Shown here in pieces: positions 35,564-47,166 of a stretch of 64,000 bases of DNA. The DNA lies in the NCBI RefSeq assembly GCF_009834125.1, contig NZ_CP047146.1, forward strand, positions 2,163,501 to 2,227,500, in the 5' to 3' direction. The DNA is from Streptomyces sp. GS7. Its GTDB lineage: Bacteria; Actinomycetota; Actinomycetes; Streptomycetales; Streptomycetaceae. The translations under genes and the position numbers were made by a program. The notes under the pieces were generated by a model, which worked only from the letters and a program-made list of their open reading frames with translations, did not search any database and was not told where the DNA came from. Each line of letters opens with the position of its first letter. Position 1 is the stretch's first letter.

Positions 35564-37490
35564 CCGAGGCGCCGTCCAGGGTCAGCACCGACTCGGGGTG
35601 GAACTGCACCCCGGCGAAGCCCGGACCGCGCAGCGCGTGCACCTCGCCGGTCGCCTCGTCCCGGCTCAACTCCACGCGGTGCATGGCGAGTTCGGCCGCC
35701 GTACGGTCGTCGCTGCGGGCCGTGAAGGTGTTGTAGAAGCCCACCGTCTCCGGCCGCCCGAAGAAGTCGATCCGCTCCTGTGCGCCCTGGAAGGGGACTT
35801 CCTTGCGGACGATCTCCAACCCCAGCTCGGCGGCGATGAGTTCGTGGCCGAGGCAGACACCGAGGAGGCCGTGACGATGTCCGGCGAGCAGCTCGGCGGC
35901 CAGCGCGCGCAGGAAGCGCATCTTGGGGTCGGCGGCGTCGGACGGGTCGCCCGGCCCCGGGCCCAGCACGACCGGGCCCCGGTGGGCGAGGGCCGCCTCG
36001 CGCAGCCCCGGCTCGTCGTAGCGGCGCACCGTCACCGTCAGCCCCGAGGTGCGCAGCAGGTGCGCCAGCATCGCGGTGAAGGTGTCCTCGGCGTCGACGA
36101 CCAGGGCGTGGCCGCGCAGCTCGGCGGTCGGCGCGGCGGGCCGCATCCGTAGCCAGAAGGGCGCCAGCCCGGCGCGCCGGGCGTCCAGCGCGGCCCGCAC
36201 CCGCGGGTCGTCGGCCAGCCGCGGCGGCCGGCCCCCGTCCGCCGGGCGCGCCGGGGCCTGCCGCACCCCCAGCGCGGTGAGCACGCCCGCCGCCTTCGCA
36301 TGCGTCTCGGCGACCTCCGCGTGCGGGTCCGAGGCGCGCACCAAGGTGGCGCCGACCGGCACCCGCAGCCGGCCTCCCCCGGTGATGTCGGCGGTCCGGA
36401 TCAGGATCGGCGAGTCCAGCGTCCGGCTCCCCGCGCCGCCGTCGCCGGGGGCGCGCCCGATGAGCGCCAGCGCGCCCGCGTAGTAGCCGCGGCCGTGCCC
36501 GTCGGGGCCCACCGGCTCGTGCCGCTCGATGACCCGGCAGGCGTTCTGCACCGGAGACCCGGTGACCGTCGCCGCGAACATCGTCTCCTTGAGGACCTCC
36601 CGCACGTCCAGGGTGGAGCGCCCGCGCAGCTCGTACTCGGTGTGCGCGAGATGCGCCATCTCCTTGAGCCGGGGCCCGACCACCACTCCGCCCCGGTCGC
36701 CGACGGTGCACATCATCTTCAGTTCCTCGTCCACCACCATCGACAGCTCCTCGGCCTCCTTGCGGTCGCCGAGGAACGCCAGCAGGCTCTCCGGGGTCGG
36801 CCCCTGCGCCGGGTAGCGGTAGGTCCCGCTGATCGGGTTCATCACGACCGTCGAGCCGGTCATCCGCACGTGCACCTCGGGGCTGGCCCCGACCAGGGTG
36901 CGCACCCCCGGCCGGTGCACCACGAACGTCCAGTACGCCCCGCGCTCGCCGGCCAGCAGCCGCCGGAACAGCGCCAGCGCGTCCGCCGCCGAGAAGTCCG
37001 GGATCTCGCCCTCGAACGTGCGGCGGATGACGAAGTTCGCGCCCTCGCCGGTGCCGATCTCGTCCCGCACCACCCGCTCGACGATCTCCGCGTACGCCTC
37101 GTCGGGCACGTCGAACGCCCCGCCCTCGACCCGTACGGCGTGCGTCGGGAGCGCCGCCAGCAGCTCCTCCAGCGGCAGCTCGTGGCACTCGGCGGGGCGC
37201 AGCACGGCCAGCGGGGTGCCGTCGTCGTGCGCCCCGAAGCCGCGCTCGCGGATCTGCCGGAACGGGACCAGCGCCAGCGCGTCGGTCACCGGCGCGTCCG
37301 GCACCCCCTCGCCCAGCGGGATGTCGGCCAGCCGCTCGACCTCGGTCACCTCGCCGATCAGCGCCTCGACGACGCTGCCGTCCCGCCCGGGGGCGAGGCG
37401 GCGCAGGAGGGCGAACGGCGGGCAGGCGGGGTCCAGCAGCCGCTGGACCAGCGCGGCGGCATCGGGCCGGATCTGGGGCTCGGGATGCAT
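35529..37490 (-). CDS. trpEG: Fused anthranilate synthase (TrpE-TrpG)
   Basis: 653-residue protein joining the chorismate-binding TrpE domain (about 1-430) to a glutamine amidotransferase domain (about 455-650). TrpE motifs: MNPISGTYRY, ELKMMCTVGDRGG, FAATVTGSP. GATase motifs: GVCLGHE (catalytic Cys) and VQFHPES. It makes anthranilate from chorismate and glutamine. ATG start. The upstream leader carries a Trp-rich peptide and hairpin, so transcription is controlled by attenuation, which favours a tryptophan role over phenazine synthesis. Confidence 0.92.
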   Translation of the reverse strand: MHPEPQIRPDAAALVQRLLDPACPPFALLRRLAPGRDGSVVEALIGEVTEVERLADIPLGEGVPDAPVTDALALVPFRQIRERGFGAHDDGTPLAVLRPAECHELPLEELLAALPTHAVRVEGGAFDVPDEAYAEIVERVVRDEIGTGEGANFVIRRTFEGEIPDFSAADALALFRRLLAGERGAYWTFVVHRPGVRTLVGASPEVHVRMTGSTVVMNPISGTYRYPAQGPTPESLLAFLGDRKEAEELSMVVDEELKMMCTVGDRGGVVVGPRLKEMAHLAHTEYELRGRSTLDVREVLKETMFAATVTGSPVQNACRVIERHEPVGPDGHGRGYYAGALALIGRAPGDGGAGSRTLDSPILIRTADITGGGRLRVPVGATLVRASDPHAEVAETHAKAAGVLTALGVRQAPARPADGGRPPRLADDPRVRAALDARRAGLAPFWLRMRPAAPTAELRGHALVVDAEDTFTAMLAHLLRTSGLTVTVRRYDEPGLREAALAHRGPVVLGPGPGDPSDAADPKMRFLRALAAELLAGHRHGLLGVCLGHELIAAELGLEIVRKEVPFQGAQERIDFFGRPETVGFYNTFTARSDDRTAAELAMHRVELSRDEATGEVHALRGPGFAGVQFHPESVLTLDGASVTAQLLAAVLV

Positions 37491-37543
37491 GGCGGTTCCT
37501 TCCGGGGGAGCTTCCGGTACGGAGGGAACGGCCGTGGGAACAC

Positions 37544-37570
37544 CGAAGGCCGCCCCTCGGGCGGCCTTCG
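37544..37570 (-). terminator. Trp attenuator hairpin
   Basis: 12-bp stem (37544-37555 with 37559-37570) with a 3-nt loop between the leader peptide and trpEG. Likely terminates when Trp is plentiful. Confidence 0.85.
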
Positions 37571-37595
37571 CGAAATCAGTGGATGTGCGCGCGAA

Positions 37596-39099
<1,504 letters not shown>

Positions 39100-39114
39100 G
39101 GCGTGACGTACGGA

Positions 39115-39148
39115 AGTGGGGCGCGGATCCTGTGATCCGCGCCCCACT
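39115..39148 (+). terminator. Terminator after DAHP synthase
   Basis: 15-bp perfect stem (39115-39129 with 39134-39148) and CTGT loop, 16 bp after the stop. Confidence 0.9.
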
Positions 39149-39185
39149 GCGTTGTGCCGCGTTGTCCAGCCCGCGCGGTCGCAGG

Positions 39186-39204
39186 TAAGGTAAGGGTAAC
39201 CTCA
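39186..39204 (+). promoter_or_regulatory. Iron box (DmdR/IdeR operator)
   Basis: TAAGGTAAGGGTAACCTCA matches the actinobacterial TTAGGTTAGGCTAACCTAA consensus at 15 of 19 positions. It lies 50 bp upstream of bfd, where iron-loaded DmdR would repress. Confidence 0.75.
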
Positions 39205-39253
39205 CTCAAGATCGGCTGGATCGGGTGAGCCGCCCTTACGGAGGTGACACCGC

Positions 39254-39613
39254 GTGTACGTCTGCTCTTGCTTCGGCATTACCGAGCAGCAGGTCCGCGA
39301 ACACGCGGAGCGGGGCGCCTGCACGCCCCGCCAGGTCGCCTCCGCCTGCAAGGCCGGCACCGACTGCGGCAGCTGCGTACGCCGTATCCAGTCGCTGCTG
39401 GGCCGCGGTGCGTGCCCCCGGCGCGAGCTGATCGACAACGGCGCCCCCGACGCGCTGGGAGCGGAGCCCGAGCCGCTGGGTTCGGCGCCCGACGCGCCGC
39501 GTGCGGAGTCCGGGCCGCCGCGTCAGGCGCCCGACGTGCTGCTCGCGGCGAGTGCGCCGCCGGCCGCGGCGGCGGGCGCACCGGTGCCCGGGGACCTCCG
39601 GGCGGTCGCGTAG
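39254..39613 (+). CDS. bfd: Bacterioferritin-associated ferredoxin with C-terminal extension
   Basis: 119 residues. The first 60 form the [2Fe-2S] Bfd domain with CSC (residues 4-6) and CGSC (about 38-41) ligands. It donates electrons that release iron from bacterioferritin. The rest (about 60-119) is Ala/Pro/Glu-rich low-complexity sequence, nearly doubling the usual length. GTG start. The iron box upstream and bfr convergent downstream agree with an iron-starvation role. Confidence 0.87.
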   Translation: MYVCSCFGITEQQVREHAERGACTPRQVASACKAGTDCGSCVRRIQSLLGRGACPRRELIDNGAPDALGAEPEPLGSAPDAPRAESGPPRQAPDVLLAASAPPAAAAGAPVPGDLRAVA

Positions 39614-39653
39614 CCCTCAGCGTCGGCCGGCCGGTGCGCATGGCGCCGGGGCC

Positions 39654-40130
39654 TCAGCTCGGCTGCTCGATCAGCTGGGAGATGTAGAGCGCTTCCCCGA
39701 GCTTCTCGACCAGCTCCAGCTGGGTGTCGAGGTAGTCGATGTGGTGCTCCTCGTCGGCGAGGATGTCCTCGAAGATGTTCGCCGAGGTGATGTCGCCCTT
39801 GGCGCGCATGATCTCGATCCCGCGCTTGAGGCGGTCGATGGCCTCGACCTCGACCTGCCGGTCCGCCTGGAACATCTCGGTGACGGTCTGGCCGACGCGC
39901 ACGTGGAACAGCCGCTGGTAGTTGGGCAGCCCTTCGAGGAAGAGGATCCGGTCGGTCAGGATCTCCGCGTGCTTCATCTCGTCGAAGGACTCGGTGCGGG
40001 TGTACTTCGCGAGCTTGGGCCAGCCGAAGTTCTCCTGCATCTTGGAGTGCAGGAAGTACTGGTTGATCGCGGTCAGCTCGGCGGTCAGCTGCTCGTTGAG
40101 GAATTCGATGACCTCGGGGTCGCCCTGCAT
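39654..40130 (-). CDS. bfr: Bacterioferritin
   Basis: 158 residues. Haem-binding 24-mer iron store. Ferroxidase ligands Glu18, Glu51/His54, Glu94 and Glu127/His130 fit DEMKHAEIL and ADEEHHIDYLDTQ, and Met52 is the haem ligand. The ATG at 40130 has an AAAGGGG site. Convergent with bfd; together they form an iron deposit-and-release pair. Confidence 0.95.
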   Translation of the reverse strand: MQGDPEVIEFLNEQLTAELTAINQYFLHSKMQENFGWPKLAKYTRTESFDEMKHAEILTDRILFLEGLPNYQRLFHVRVGQTVTEMFQADRQVEVEAIDRLKRGIEIMRAKGDITSANIFEDILADEEHHIDYLDTQLELVEKLGEALYISQLIEQPS

Positions 40131-40284
40131 GGCTGCGGGCCCCTTTCGCGCGGGAACTGGGAAGGTGCCGCGCATCCTCGCACCGCGCGGAGCGGAGAGT
40201 CCAGTAAGTTCACGCTTAGTAGGAGATGCCCGAATCTGTCCCTCCTGGTCATCGGCACCCTCCAGGGTCTGACACCATGGGGGC

Positions 40285-40905
40285 ATGGGTCAGCCGGAAC
40301 GCCACGAAGAGGAGCCTGTGCTCCCTCCGGGGCAGCGGCTGCAGCGGGGGTGGCCGGTGACGCACTACGGGCCGGTCCCGAAGTTCCGCCCCGAACGCTG
40401 GGAGTTCCGGGCCTTCGGCGCCACCGCGGACGGCGCCAAGCACTGCTGGACCCACGAGGAGTTCACGGCGCTGCCGTACACCACCGTCGTCGCCGACATG
40501 CACTGCGTGACGAAGTTCAGCATGCTGGGCGCCGAGTGGGGCGGGGTGCTGACCCGCACGATCCTGGAGCTGGCGCCGCCCGCGCCCGACGTCACCCATG
40601 TGATGGTGTGGGCCGAGTACGGCTTCAGCTCGAACCTGCGGCTGGCGGACTTCGCCGCGGACGACTGCATCTTCGCCACCCACCGCTCCGGGGAGCTGCT
40701 CACCGCCGAACACGGCTTCCCGGTCCGGCTGATCGTGCCGCACCTGTACGCCTGGAAGGGCCCCAAGTGGGTCCGCGGCATCGAGTACATGACGGCGGAC
40801 CGCCGCGGCTTCTGGGAGGAGCGCGGCTACCACAACCTGGGCGACCCGTGGCGGGAGCAGCGCTACTCGTACCAGGAGGAGCCGGGCGAGGGCCCGGAGG
40901 TCTGA
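40285..40905 (+). CDS. Sulfite-oxidase-like molybdopterin oxidoreductase
   Basis: 206 residues, one compact SUOX/YuiH-type molybdopterin-binding domain without the dimerisation domain. The Mo-ligand cysteine is likely in MHCVTKFS, followed by W-G and HLYAWKGPKWVRGIEYM motifs. No signal peptide, so it is probably cytoplasmic. ATG start. Its substrate is unknown. Convergent with nfo across a perfect palindrome terminator. Confidence 0.85.
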   Translation: MGQPERHEEEPVLPPGQRLQRGWPVTHYGPVPKFRPERWEFRAFGATADGAKHCWTHEEFTALPYTTVVADMHCVTKFSMLGAEWGGVLTRTILELAPPAPDVTHVMVWAEYGFSSNLRLADFAADDCIFATHRSGELLTAEHGFPVRLIVPHLYAWKGPKWVRGIEYMTADRRGFWEERGYHNLGDPWREQRYSYQEEPGEGPEV

Positions 40906-40920
40906 GCCCCGGGCCCCGGG

Positions 40921-40946
40921 CCCGGTCCGCGCCGGCGCGGACCGGG
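40921..40946. terminator. Perfect palindromic terminator
   Basis: CCCGGTCCGCGCC (40921-40933) directly followed by its reverse complement (40934-40946). It sits in the 48-bp gap of two convergent genes, so it may serve both. Confidence 0.75.
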
Positions 40947-40953
40947 CGGCGGG

Positions 40954-41853
40954 TCAGCGCCCGCGCAGCTCTTTGAGGCGGGCCACGTCCGCGGCATGCC
41001 CCTCCGGACCGCCCGGGGTCTCGATCACCAGGGGGACGCCGCTGGTCGCGGGGTGGCCGAACAGCTCGGCGAACGGCTCCGCGCCGATGTGGCCGGCGCC
41101 GATGTTGGCGTGCCGGTCCTTGTGGGCGCCGACCACGTCCTTGGAGTCGTTGGCGTGGATCAGCCTCAGTCGGCCCTCGCCGGTGACCTGGACCAGCTCG
41201 TCCAGCAGCGCCTTCATCCCGCCCGGGGCCGCCATGTCGTGCCCGGCCGCGAAGGCGTGGCAGGTGTCGAGGCAGACGCCGAGCCGCGGATGCCGGTCCA
41301 GCGCGTCGAAGTACGGGCCGAGGTCCTCGGCCAGCGCGCACAGCGAGGCGCCCTGACCGGCCGTCGGCTCCAGCAGCAGCCAGGGGTCGTCGTCGTGCGT
41401 CAGCTCGTCCAGCAGGGGCCGCATCCGCTCCCGTACCTGCGCCAGCGCCGTCTCGCGCGGCCGGCCGCCGGTCGCCGAGCCGGTGTGCACGACCACGCCG
41501 AGCGCACCGATCTCCCGGCCGCGGCGCAGCGAATGCCGCAGCGACGCCACGGACTTGTCGACCGTCGCCTCGGTGTGCGAGCCGAAGTTGATCAGATACG
41601 GCGCATGGACGTACGCCGGAATCCCCTCCCGGTCGCAGCCGGCGCGGAACGCCTCGTCCTGCTCGGGGCTGCCGGGCGGCGTCGCCCAGCCGCGCGGGTT
41701 GGCGACGAAGACCTGGACGGTCTCGCCGCCCATCTGACGGGCGTACGGAAGGCCGACCTTGGCCAGGCCGCCGGCCACCGGCACATGGCCGCCGACCGGA
41801 TTGCGTGCGCGGGCGCGCCCGGCGGCGGCCTCGGGGGACAGGGGAGTACTCAC
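40954..41853 (-). CDS. nfo: Endonuclease IV (AP endonuclease)
   Basis: 299 residues. Cuts DNA at abasic sites using three zinc ions. Motifs: NPRGWATPPG, HAPYLINFGS, LLLEPTAGQG, CLDTCHAFAAG, NDSKDVVGAHKDRHANIG, and IETPGG. The GTG at 41853 is tentatively chosen; GGGAGG abuts it too closely, and an earlier GTG at 41895 is an alternative. Function is secure by motif, start is not. Confidence 0.9.
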   Translation of the reverse strand: MSTPLSPEAAAGRARARNPVGGHVPVAGGLAKVGLPYARQMGGETVQVFVANPRGWATPPGSPEQDEAFRAGCDREGIPAYVHAPYLINFGSHTEATVDKSVASLRHSLRRGREIGALGVVVHTGSATGGRPRETALAQVRERMRPLLDELTHDDDPWLLLEPTAGQGASLCALAEDLGPYFDALDRHPRLGVCLDTCHAFAAGHDMAAPGGMKALLDELVQVTGEGRLRLIHANDSKDVVGAHKDRHANIGAGHIGAEPFAELFGHPATSGVPLVIETPGGPEGHAADVARLKELRGR

Positions 41854-41914
41854 CCTCCCAGGGTGCCAGGTGCCCCGCGGGCGTCCGCGGGGCACCCGGT
41901 CCGGCGGCCGGCCG

Positions 41915-43921
41915 CTACAGCGCGCCCTTGAGCCGGATCGTGATCGTGCTGCCCTTGGGCGCCTTGTCCCCGGGGGCGACCGACTGCGAGTCGACGCTGT
42001 CCTGCGGGAACAGCAGCGGCTTGTGCACCTCGACCTTGAAGCCGAGGGCGGTCAGCTGCCGGGTGGCGTCCGCGGTGTTCTTGCCGCCGACGTCCGGAAC
42101 GGCGATCATCTCCGGCCCCTTGGAGAGGGTGAGGGTGACCGTCTCGCCCTTGCCCAGGGTGGCTCCCGCGCCGGGCGACTGCTGGGCGACGGTGCCCTGG
42201 TCCTGCGGCGAGAAGACCGGCTGGTCGGCGATCTTCACCCGGAAACCGGCCTGTTGCAGCGCCGCCTCGGCGTCCGCCTGCGCGCTGCCGATCACCTTGG
42301 GCACGTCCACCGGCGAGCCCCGGCTGATCGTGATCCCCACGGCCGTGTCGGGGCGCCGCCGGCTGCCCGCCGCCGGGTCCGTGCGGATCACCGACCCCTT
42401 GGCGACCTCGTCGCTGAACTCCCGCGTCTCCGTGCCCGGCACCAGGCCGAGGTCGCGCAGCTTGCGCTTGGCGTCGGCGACCGGGGTGCCGGCCAGATCG
42501 GGGATCGCGACGCTGTCGGGGCCCCGGGAGACGGTGACGGTGACCGTGCCGGTACCGCGGATCCGCCGGCCGGTCGCCGGGTCCGTGGCCATGACGTGGC
42601 CGCGCTGCACGTTCGGGCTGAAGCCGCGCACCACCTTCACCCGCAGGCCCTCGTCGCGGAGCGTCTGCTCGGCCTTGGCCTGCGGCATGTCCAGCACCGC
42701 CGGAACGGTCGTGAACTGGCCGGAGTTGATGTACCAGACACCCGTGCCCACGCCGAGGACCAGCAGCACGGCCGCGAGCACCGTGAGGATCCGCCGCCGC
42801 TGGGGCCGGTCGGTGCGCGGGGCCGGCGCGGGCGGCGGCGGGCGCAGCCGCGTGGTCCGCTCGGCGGGCGGCGCCGCGTCCGGCGGCGGCATCTCCAGCC
42901 GGCTGGTGCGGTTCAGCTCCGCCTCCCCCTCGGCGGGCAGCGCCAGCTGCACACCCGCGGGGCGCGGTATCACGTTCGTGGGCTCGGAGTCGCCGCCGCC
43001 CGCGGGCACGTCCCTGGCCTGCGGCGGTACGAGATCCAGCTGCTCGTCGGTCAGCCGGGAGCGGGCCGACCGCGACCGGGACAGCAGCGCCACAGCGTCC
43101 TGCGGGCGGTCCTGCGGCTCGCGGGCGGCGGCCAGCGCGACCAGCTCGTCCAGCTCGGGTGCCAGACCGGGCACCAGCTCGGAGGGCGGGGTGATGTCGT
43201 CGTGCAGATGGCTGTAGAGGATCTGCGCCGCGGAGCCGCCCGTGTGGGGCTTGCTGCCGGTGAGCATCTCGTAGAGCACCACACCGCAGGCGTAGACATC
43301 CACCCGCTCGTCCGCGGTGCCGTGCTCCATCTGCTCGGGGGCGAGATACGAGACCGTCCCCAGGACCGAGCCCGTGGAGGCGGTGGTGTGCGTGTCGACC
43401 GCGCGGACCAGGCCGAAGTCGGCGACCTTGACCCGGCCGTCGTCGCCGATGAGCACGTTCTCCGGCTTCATGTCGCGGTGCACCAGGCCGGCGCGGTGCG
43501 CGGCGCCCAGGGCGGCGAGGATCGGCTCCAGGATGTCCAGCGCGGCCCGCGGCTGGAGGGCGCCGCGCTCGCGCAGCACGTCGCGCAGGGTGCAGCCGGC
43601 GACGTACTCCATCGCCAGGTAGACGTACGTCCCGTCGGTGCCCTGGTCGAAGACGCCCACCACGTTCGGGTGCGACAGCCGGGCGACGGACTTGGCCTCC
43701 CGGATGAAGCGGTCGACGAACGCCCCGTCCACGGCCAGGCTCGGGTGCATCACCTTCAGCGCCAGCACGCGGTCGAGCCGGGTGTCCACGGCCCGGTAGA
43801 CGGTCGCCATCCCCCCGGCGGCGATGCGCGCCTGGACGCGATAGCGGCCGTCGAGCAGCTGGCCCACCACGGGGTCTCCCCCGCCGTAGGCCGGGGAAGG
43901 GTCCTGAAGCGTCGTATCCAC
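41915..43921 (-). CDS. PASTA-domain Ser/Thr protein kinase
   Basis: 668 residues. Cytoplasmic kinase domain (about 15-280) with GGMATVY, ALKV (Lys), HRDMKPENV and DFG, a Pro-rich linker, one membrane helix (about 390-410) and four extracellular PASTA repeats (about 415-668). GTG start at 43921 gives the MDTTLQDP-type N-terminus. This is the PknB/PrkC/PknL design sensing muropeptides; in M. tuberculosis the like-placed PknL sits beside Rv2175c, whose homolog is at 48.5 kb here. Confidence 0.93.
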   Translation of the reverse strand: MDTTLQDPSPAYGGGDPVVGQLLDGRYRVQARIAAGGMATVYRAVDTRLDRVLALKVMHPSLAVDGAFVDRFIREAKSVARLSHPNVVGVFDQGTDGTYVYLAMEYVAGCTLRDVLRERGALQPRAALDILEPILAALGAAHRAGLVHRDMKPENVLIGDDGRVKVADFGLVRAVDTHTTASTGSVLGTVSYLAPEQMEHGTADERVDVYACGVVLYEMLTGSKPHTGGSAAQILYSHLHDDITPPSELVPGLAPELDELVALAAAREPQDRPQDAVALLSRSRSARSRLTDEQLDLVPPQARDVPAGGGDSEPTNVIPRPAGVQLALPAEGEAELNRTSRLEMPPPDAAPPAERTTRLRPPPPAPAPRTDRPQRRRILTVLAAVLLVLGVGTGVWYINSGQFTTVPAVLDMPQAKAEQTLRDEGLRVKVVRGFSPNVQRGHVMATDPATGRRIRGTGTVTVTVSRGPDSVAIPDLAGTPVADAKRKLRDLGLVPGTETREFSDEVAKGSVIRTDPAAGSRRRPDTAVGITISRGSPVDVPKVIGSAQADAEAALQQAGFRVKIADQPVFSPQDQGTVAQQSPGAGATLGKGETVTLTLSKGPEMIAVPDVGGKNTADATRQLTALGFKVEVHKPLLFPQDSVDSQSVAPGDKAPKGSTITIRLKGAL

Positions 43922-44162
43922 GGCAGACGAGTCTACGAGCAAGCACGGACACCGCGAACGCCCCGGCCGCCGCCCCGGCGCACCTCGGCGGAGCGGCGGC
44001 CGGGCCGGCGGTGCGGGCAGGCCCGGCCGGAACGGCGGGGACGACCGGAATAAACGGGCGCGGGGCACCGTCTGCTCTCCAGGAGGGCGGTGGCAACGCA
44101 CCGCGAGAAGAAGCGCTCGAACGCGTTCACACGCGACGGAACGGGACGAAGGGGGACGCCGG

Positions 44163-44567
44163 ATGGCGACGCTGCGGATCGGTGAGCTGGCCCGGCGGAC
44201 GGCCACCCCCGAGCGGCTGCTGCGCTACTACGAGGAGCAGGGCCTGCTCAGCCCCGACCGGCTGCCCAGCGGCTACCGCGTCTACCGGGAGTCCGACGTG
44301 GCGCAGGTCCGCCGTATCCGCACGCTGCTCACCTCGGGACTGAACACCGCGACGATCGCGCAGGTGCTGCCCTGCCTGCGCGACGAGGGCGACGGCCGGC
44401 TGGTGCCGACCTGCCCCGACCTCGTCGGCGAGCTCCACCGGGAGCGCGACCGGATCACCGGGTCCATCGAGGCCCTGCTGGCCTCCCGGGACCTGCTGGA
44501 CCAGGTGATCACGGCCGCCCCGCGGGAGTTCGCGGACCGGGCGGGGGCGGCCCACCCGGTCCCCTGA
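44163..44567 (+). CDS. MerR-family transcriptional regulator
   Basis: 134 residues with an N-terminal MerR winged helix (IGELARRTATPERLLRYYEEQG) and a coiled-coil dimerisation helix (about 78-120). It ends before any obvious ligand domain; no conserved Cys pair typical of metal sensors is seen. ATG start. Divergent from the PASTA kinase and convergent with thiG. The target is unknown, but genes for adaptation to oxidants or drugs are typical of the family. Confidence 0.9.
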   Translation: MATLRIGELARRTATPERLLRYYEEQGLLSPDRLPSGYRVYRESDVAQVRRIRTLLTSGLNTATIAQVLPCLRDEGDGRLVPTCPDLVGELHRERDRITGSIEALLASRDLLDQVITAAPREFADRAGAAHPVP

Positions 44568-44583
44568 GCAGCGCGGCCGCTGG

Positions 44584-45646
<1,063 letters not shown>

Positions 45647-45650
<4 letters not shown>

Positions 45651-46879
45651 ACGGGCTGCTCCTCAAGGGCGCGGGGGCGCTCGGGGCCCTCGGCGGTAGG
45701 GCGAAAGCGCGCGGGGGAGAAGGGGCGGGCCACGTCCGGGAGGCTCCCGGTGGCCAGGACCTCGGCCATCGCCTCACCGGTGACCGGCGTCAGCAGCACG
45801 CCGTTGCGGAAGTGGCCGGTGGCCAGGTGGAGGCCGGGCAGCTCGGTCGGCCCGAGCAGCGGCGCGTTGTCGGGGGAGGTGGGGCGCAGCCCGGCGCAGC
45901 TCTCGATCAGCGGCAGTTCGGTGATCCCGGGCACCAGTTCATGGGCGTCCCGCAGCAGCTCGTAGACCCCGCCCGCGGTGACGGTGGTGTCCCAGCCGAG
46001 TTCCTCGCTGGTGGCGCCGAGGACCAGTTCCCCGCTCTCCCGCGGCACCAGGTAGACGGGGTTGCCCCGTACGACGGCCCGTACGGTGCGTGCCAGGAAC
46101 GCCGCGCCACCCGGGAGCGCGTCCGGCATCCGCAGCCGCAGTACCTGCCCCTTGACCGGCCGCACCGGCGGCAGGACGGACGCGGGGACGCCGGCGAGCC
46201 GGCCGCTGTGGCTGCCCGCGGCCAGGACGACCTGGCCGGCCGACAGCCGTGTCCCGTCGGCGAGTTCGGCCCCCGAGGCCCGTCCGTCGCCCGTCGTCAG
46301 CCGCACCGCCCGGTCGCGGTGGAAGACCACTCCGGCGCGCTCGCAGGCGGCCATCAGCGCGCTCACCAGCCGCCGCGGATCGACCTGGTGGTCGCCGTCC
46401 ACCCTGAGGCCGCCGCGCACCCCGGGGGCGAGCATCGGCTCCAGACGGCGGCACTCGCGCCCCGTCAGCCACTGCGAGTCCAGTCCCGAACGGGTCTGGA
46501 GGGCGTGCAGTTCGCGCAGGTGGGCGCGGTCGTCGGTGTCCAGGGCGACGACGACGGTGCCGCAGCGCCGGTAGCCGATCCGCTGCCCGGCGGCCTCCTC
46601 CAGCTCCTCCGTGAAACGCGGATAGCGCTGCGCCGAGGCGAGGTTGAGGCCCAGCAGGGTCTGCTCGCCGTAGTGCAGCTCGGTGACCGCGGCGAGCATG
46701 CCGCCCGCGACGCGGGCCGTGCCGCCGCCGGGCGCGGGGTCGGCCACCGCGACGCGCAGACCGCGGCCGGCCGCCCGCCAGGCGGTGACCAGCCCGATGA
46801 TGCCGCCCCCGATGACCAGGACGTCGGGGTGCCCGGCAGGTGCCGCGGGCGGTTTCGGTGGTGTGGCGGATGGATGCAT
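45647..46879 (-). CDS. thiO: Glycine oxidase
   Basis: 410 residues. FAD enzyme of the DAAO family that makes dehydroglycine for the thiazole ring. DVLVIGGGIIGLVTAW is the dinucleotide motif. C-terminal GLRPTSPDNAPLLGP and LHLATGHFRNGVLLTPVTG complete the fold. ATG at 46879 follows GGGAGGGG. It is the first gene after the TPP riboswitch. Confidence 0.93.
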
Positions 46880-46890
46880 GGGCGTCCAGC

Positions 46891-46984
46891 CCCTCCCTTC
46901 GCCGGCATGACCCGGATCAGGTTCGTACGGTCGGAGGCCGGCCAGCCTCCCTCTCAGCCCGGTCCGTCCGGGCTCCCGCGAGTG
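46891..46984 (-). promoter_or_regulatory. TPP (THI-box) riboswitch
   Basis: Minus strand carries CTGAGAGGGAG and CCTGATCCGGGTCATGCCGG with GAAGGGAG, the conserved thi-box core. It directly precedes thiO. TPP binding should reduce translation of the thiO-S-G operon; the 3' end overlaps the ribosome site region. Confidence 0.95.
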
Positions 46985-47166
46985 CGTGTAGCCGCCACCC
47001 TAGTACGGGTCGCGATGCCCCGTAAGGGAGCGTCCTGGTCTGCCGCGGGCCGCCGCCGGGCGCCGCCGCGGGGGGCGGGTTCCGGCGTGACCGTCCGTGA
47101 CGCTGTGCCAGAGATCTCCTTGCGCGCTGCTGCGAGCCGCGTCATCCGCCGTCCTAGAGTGATCGG

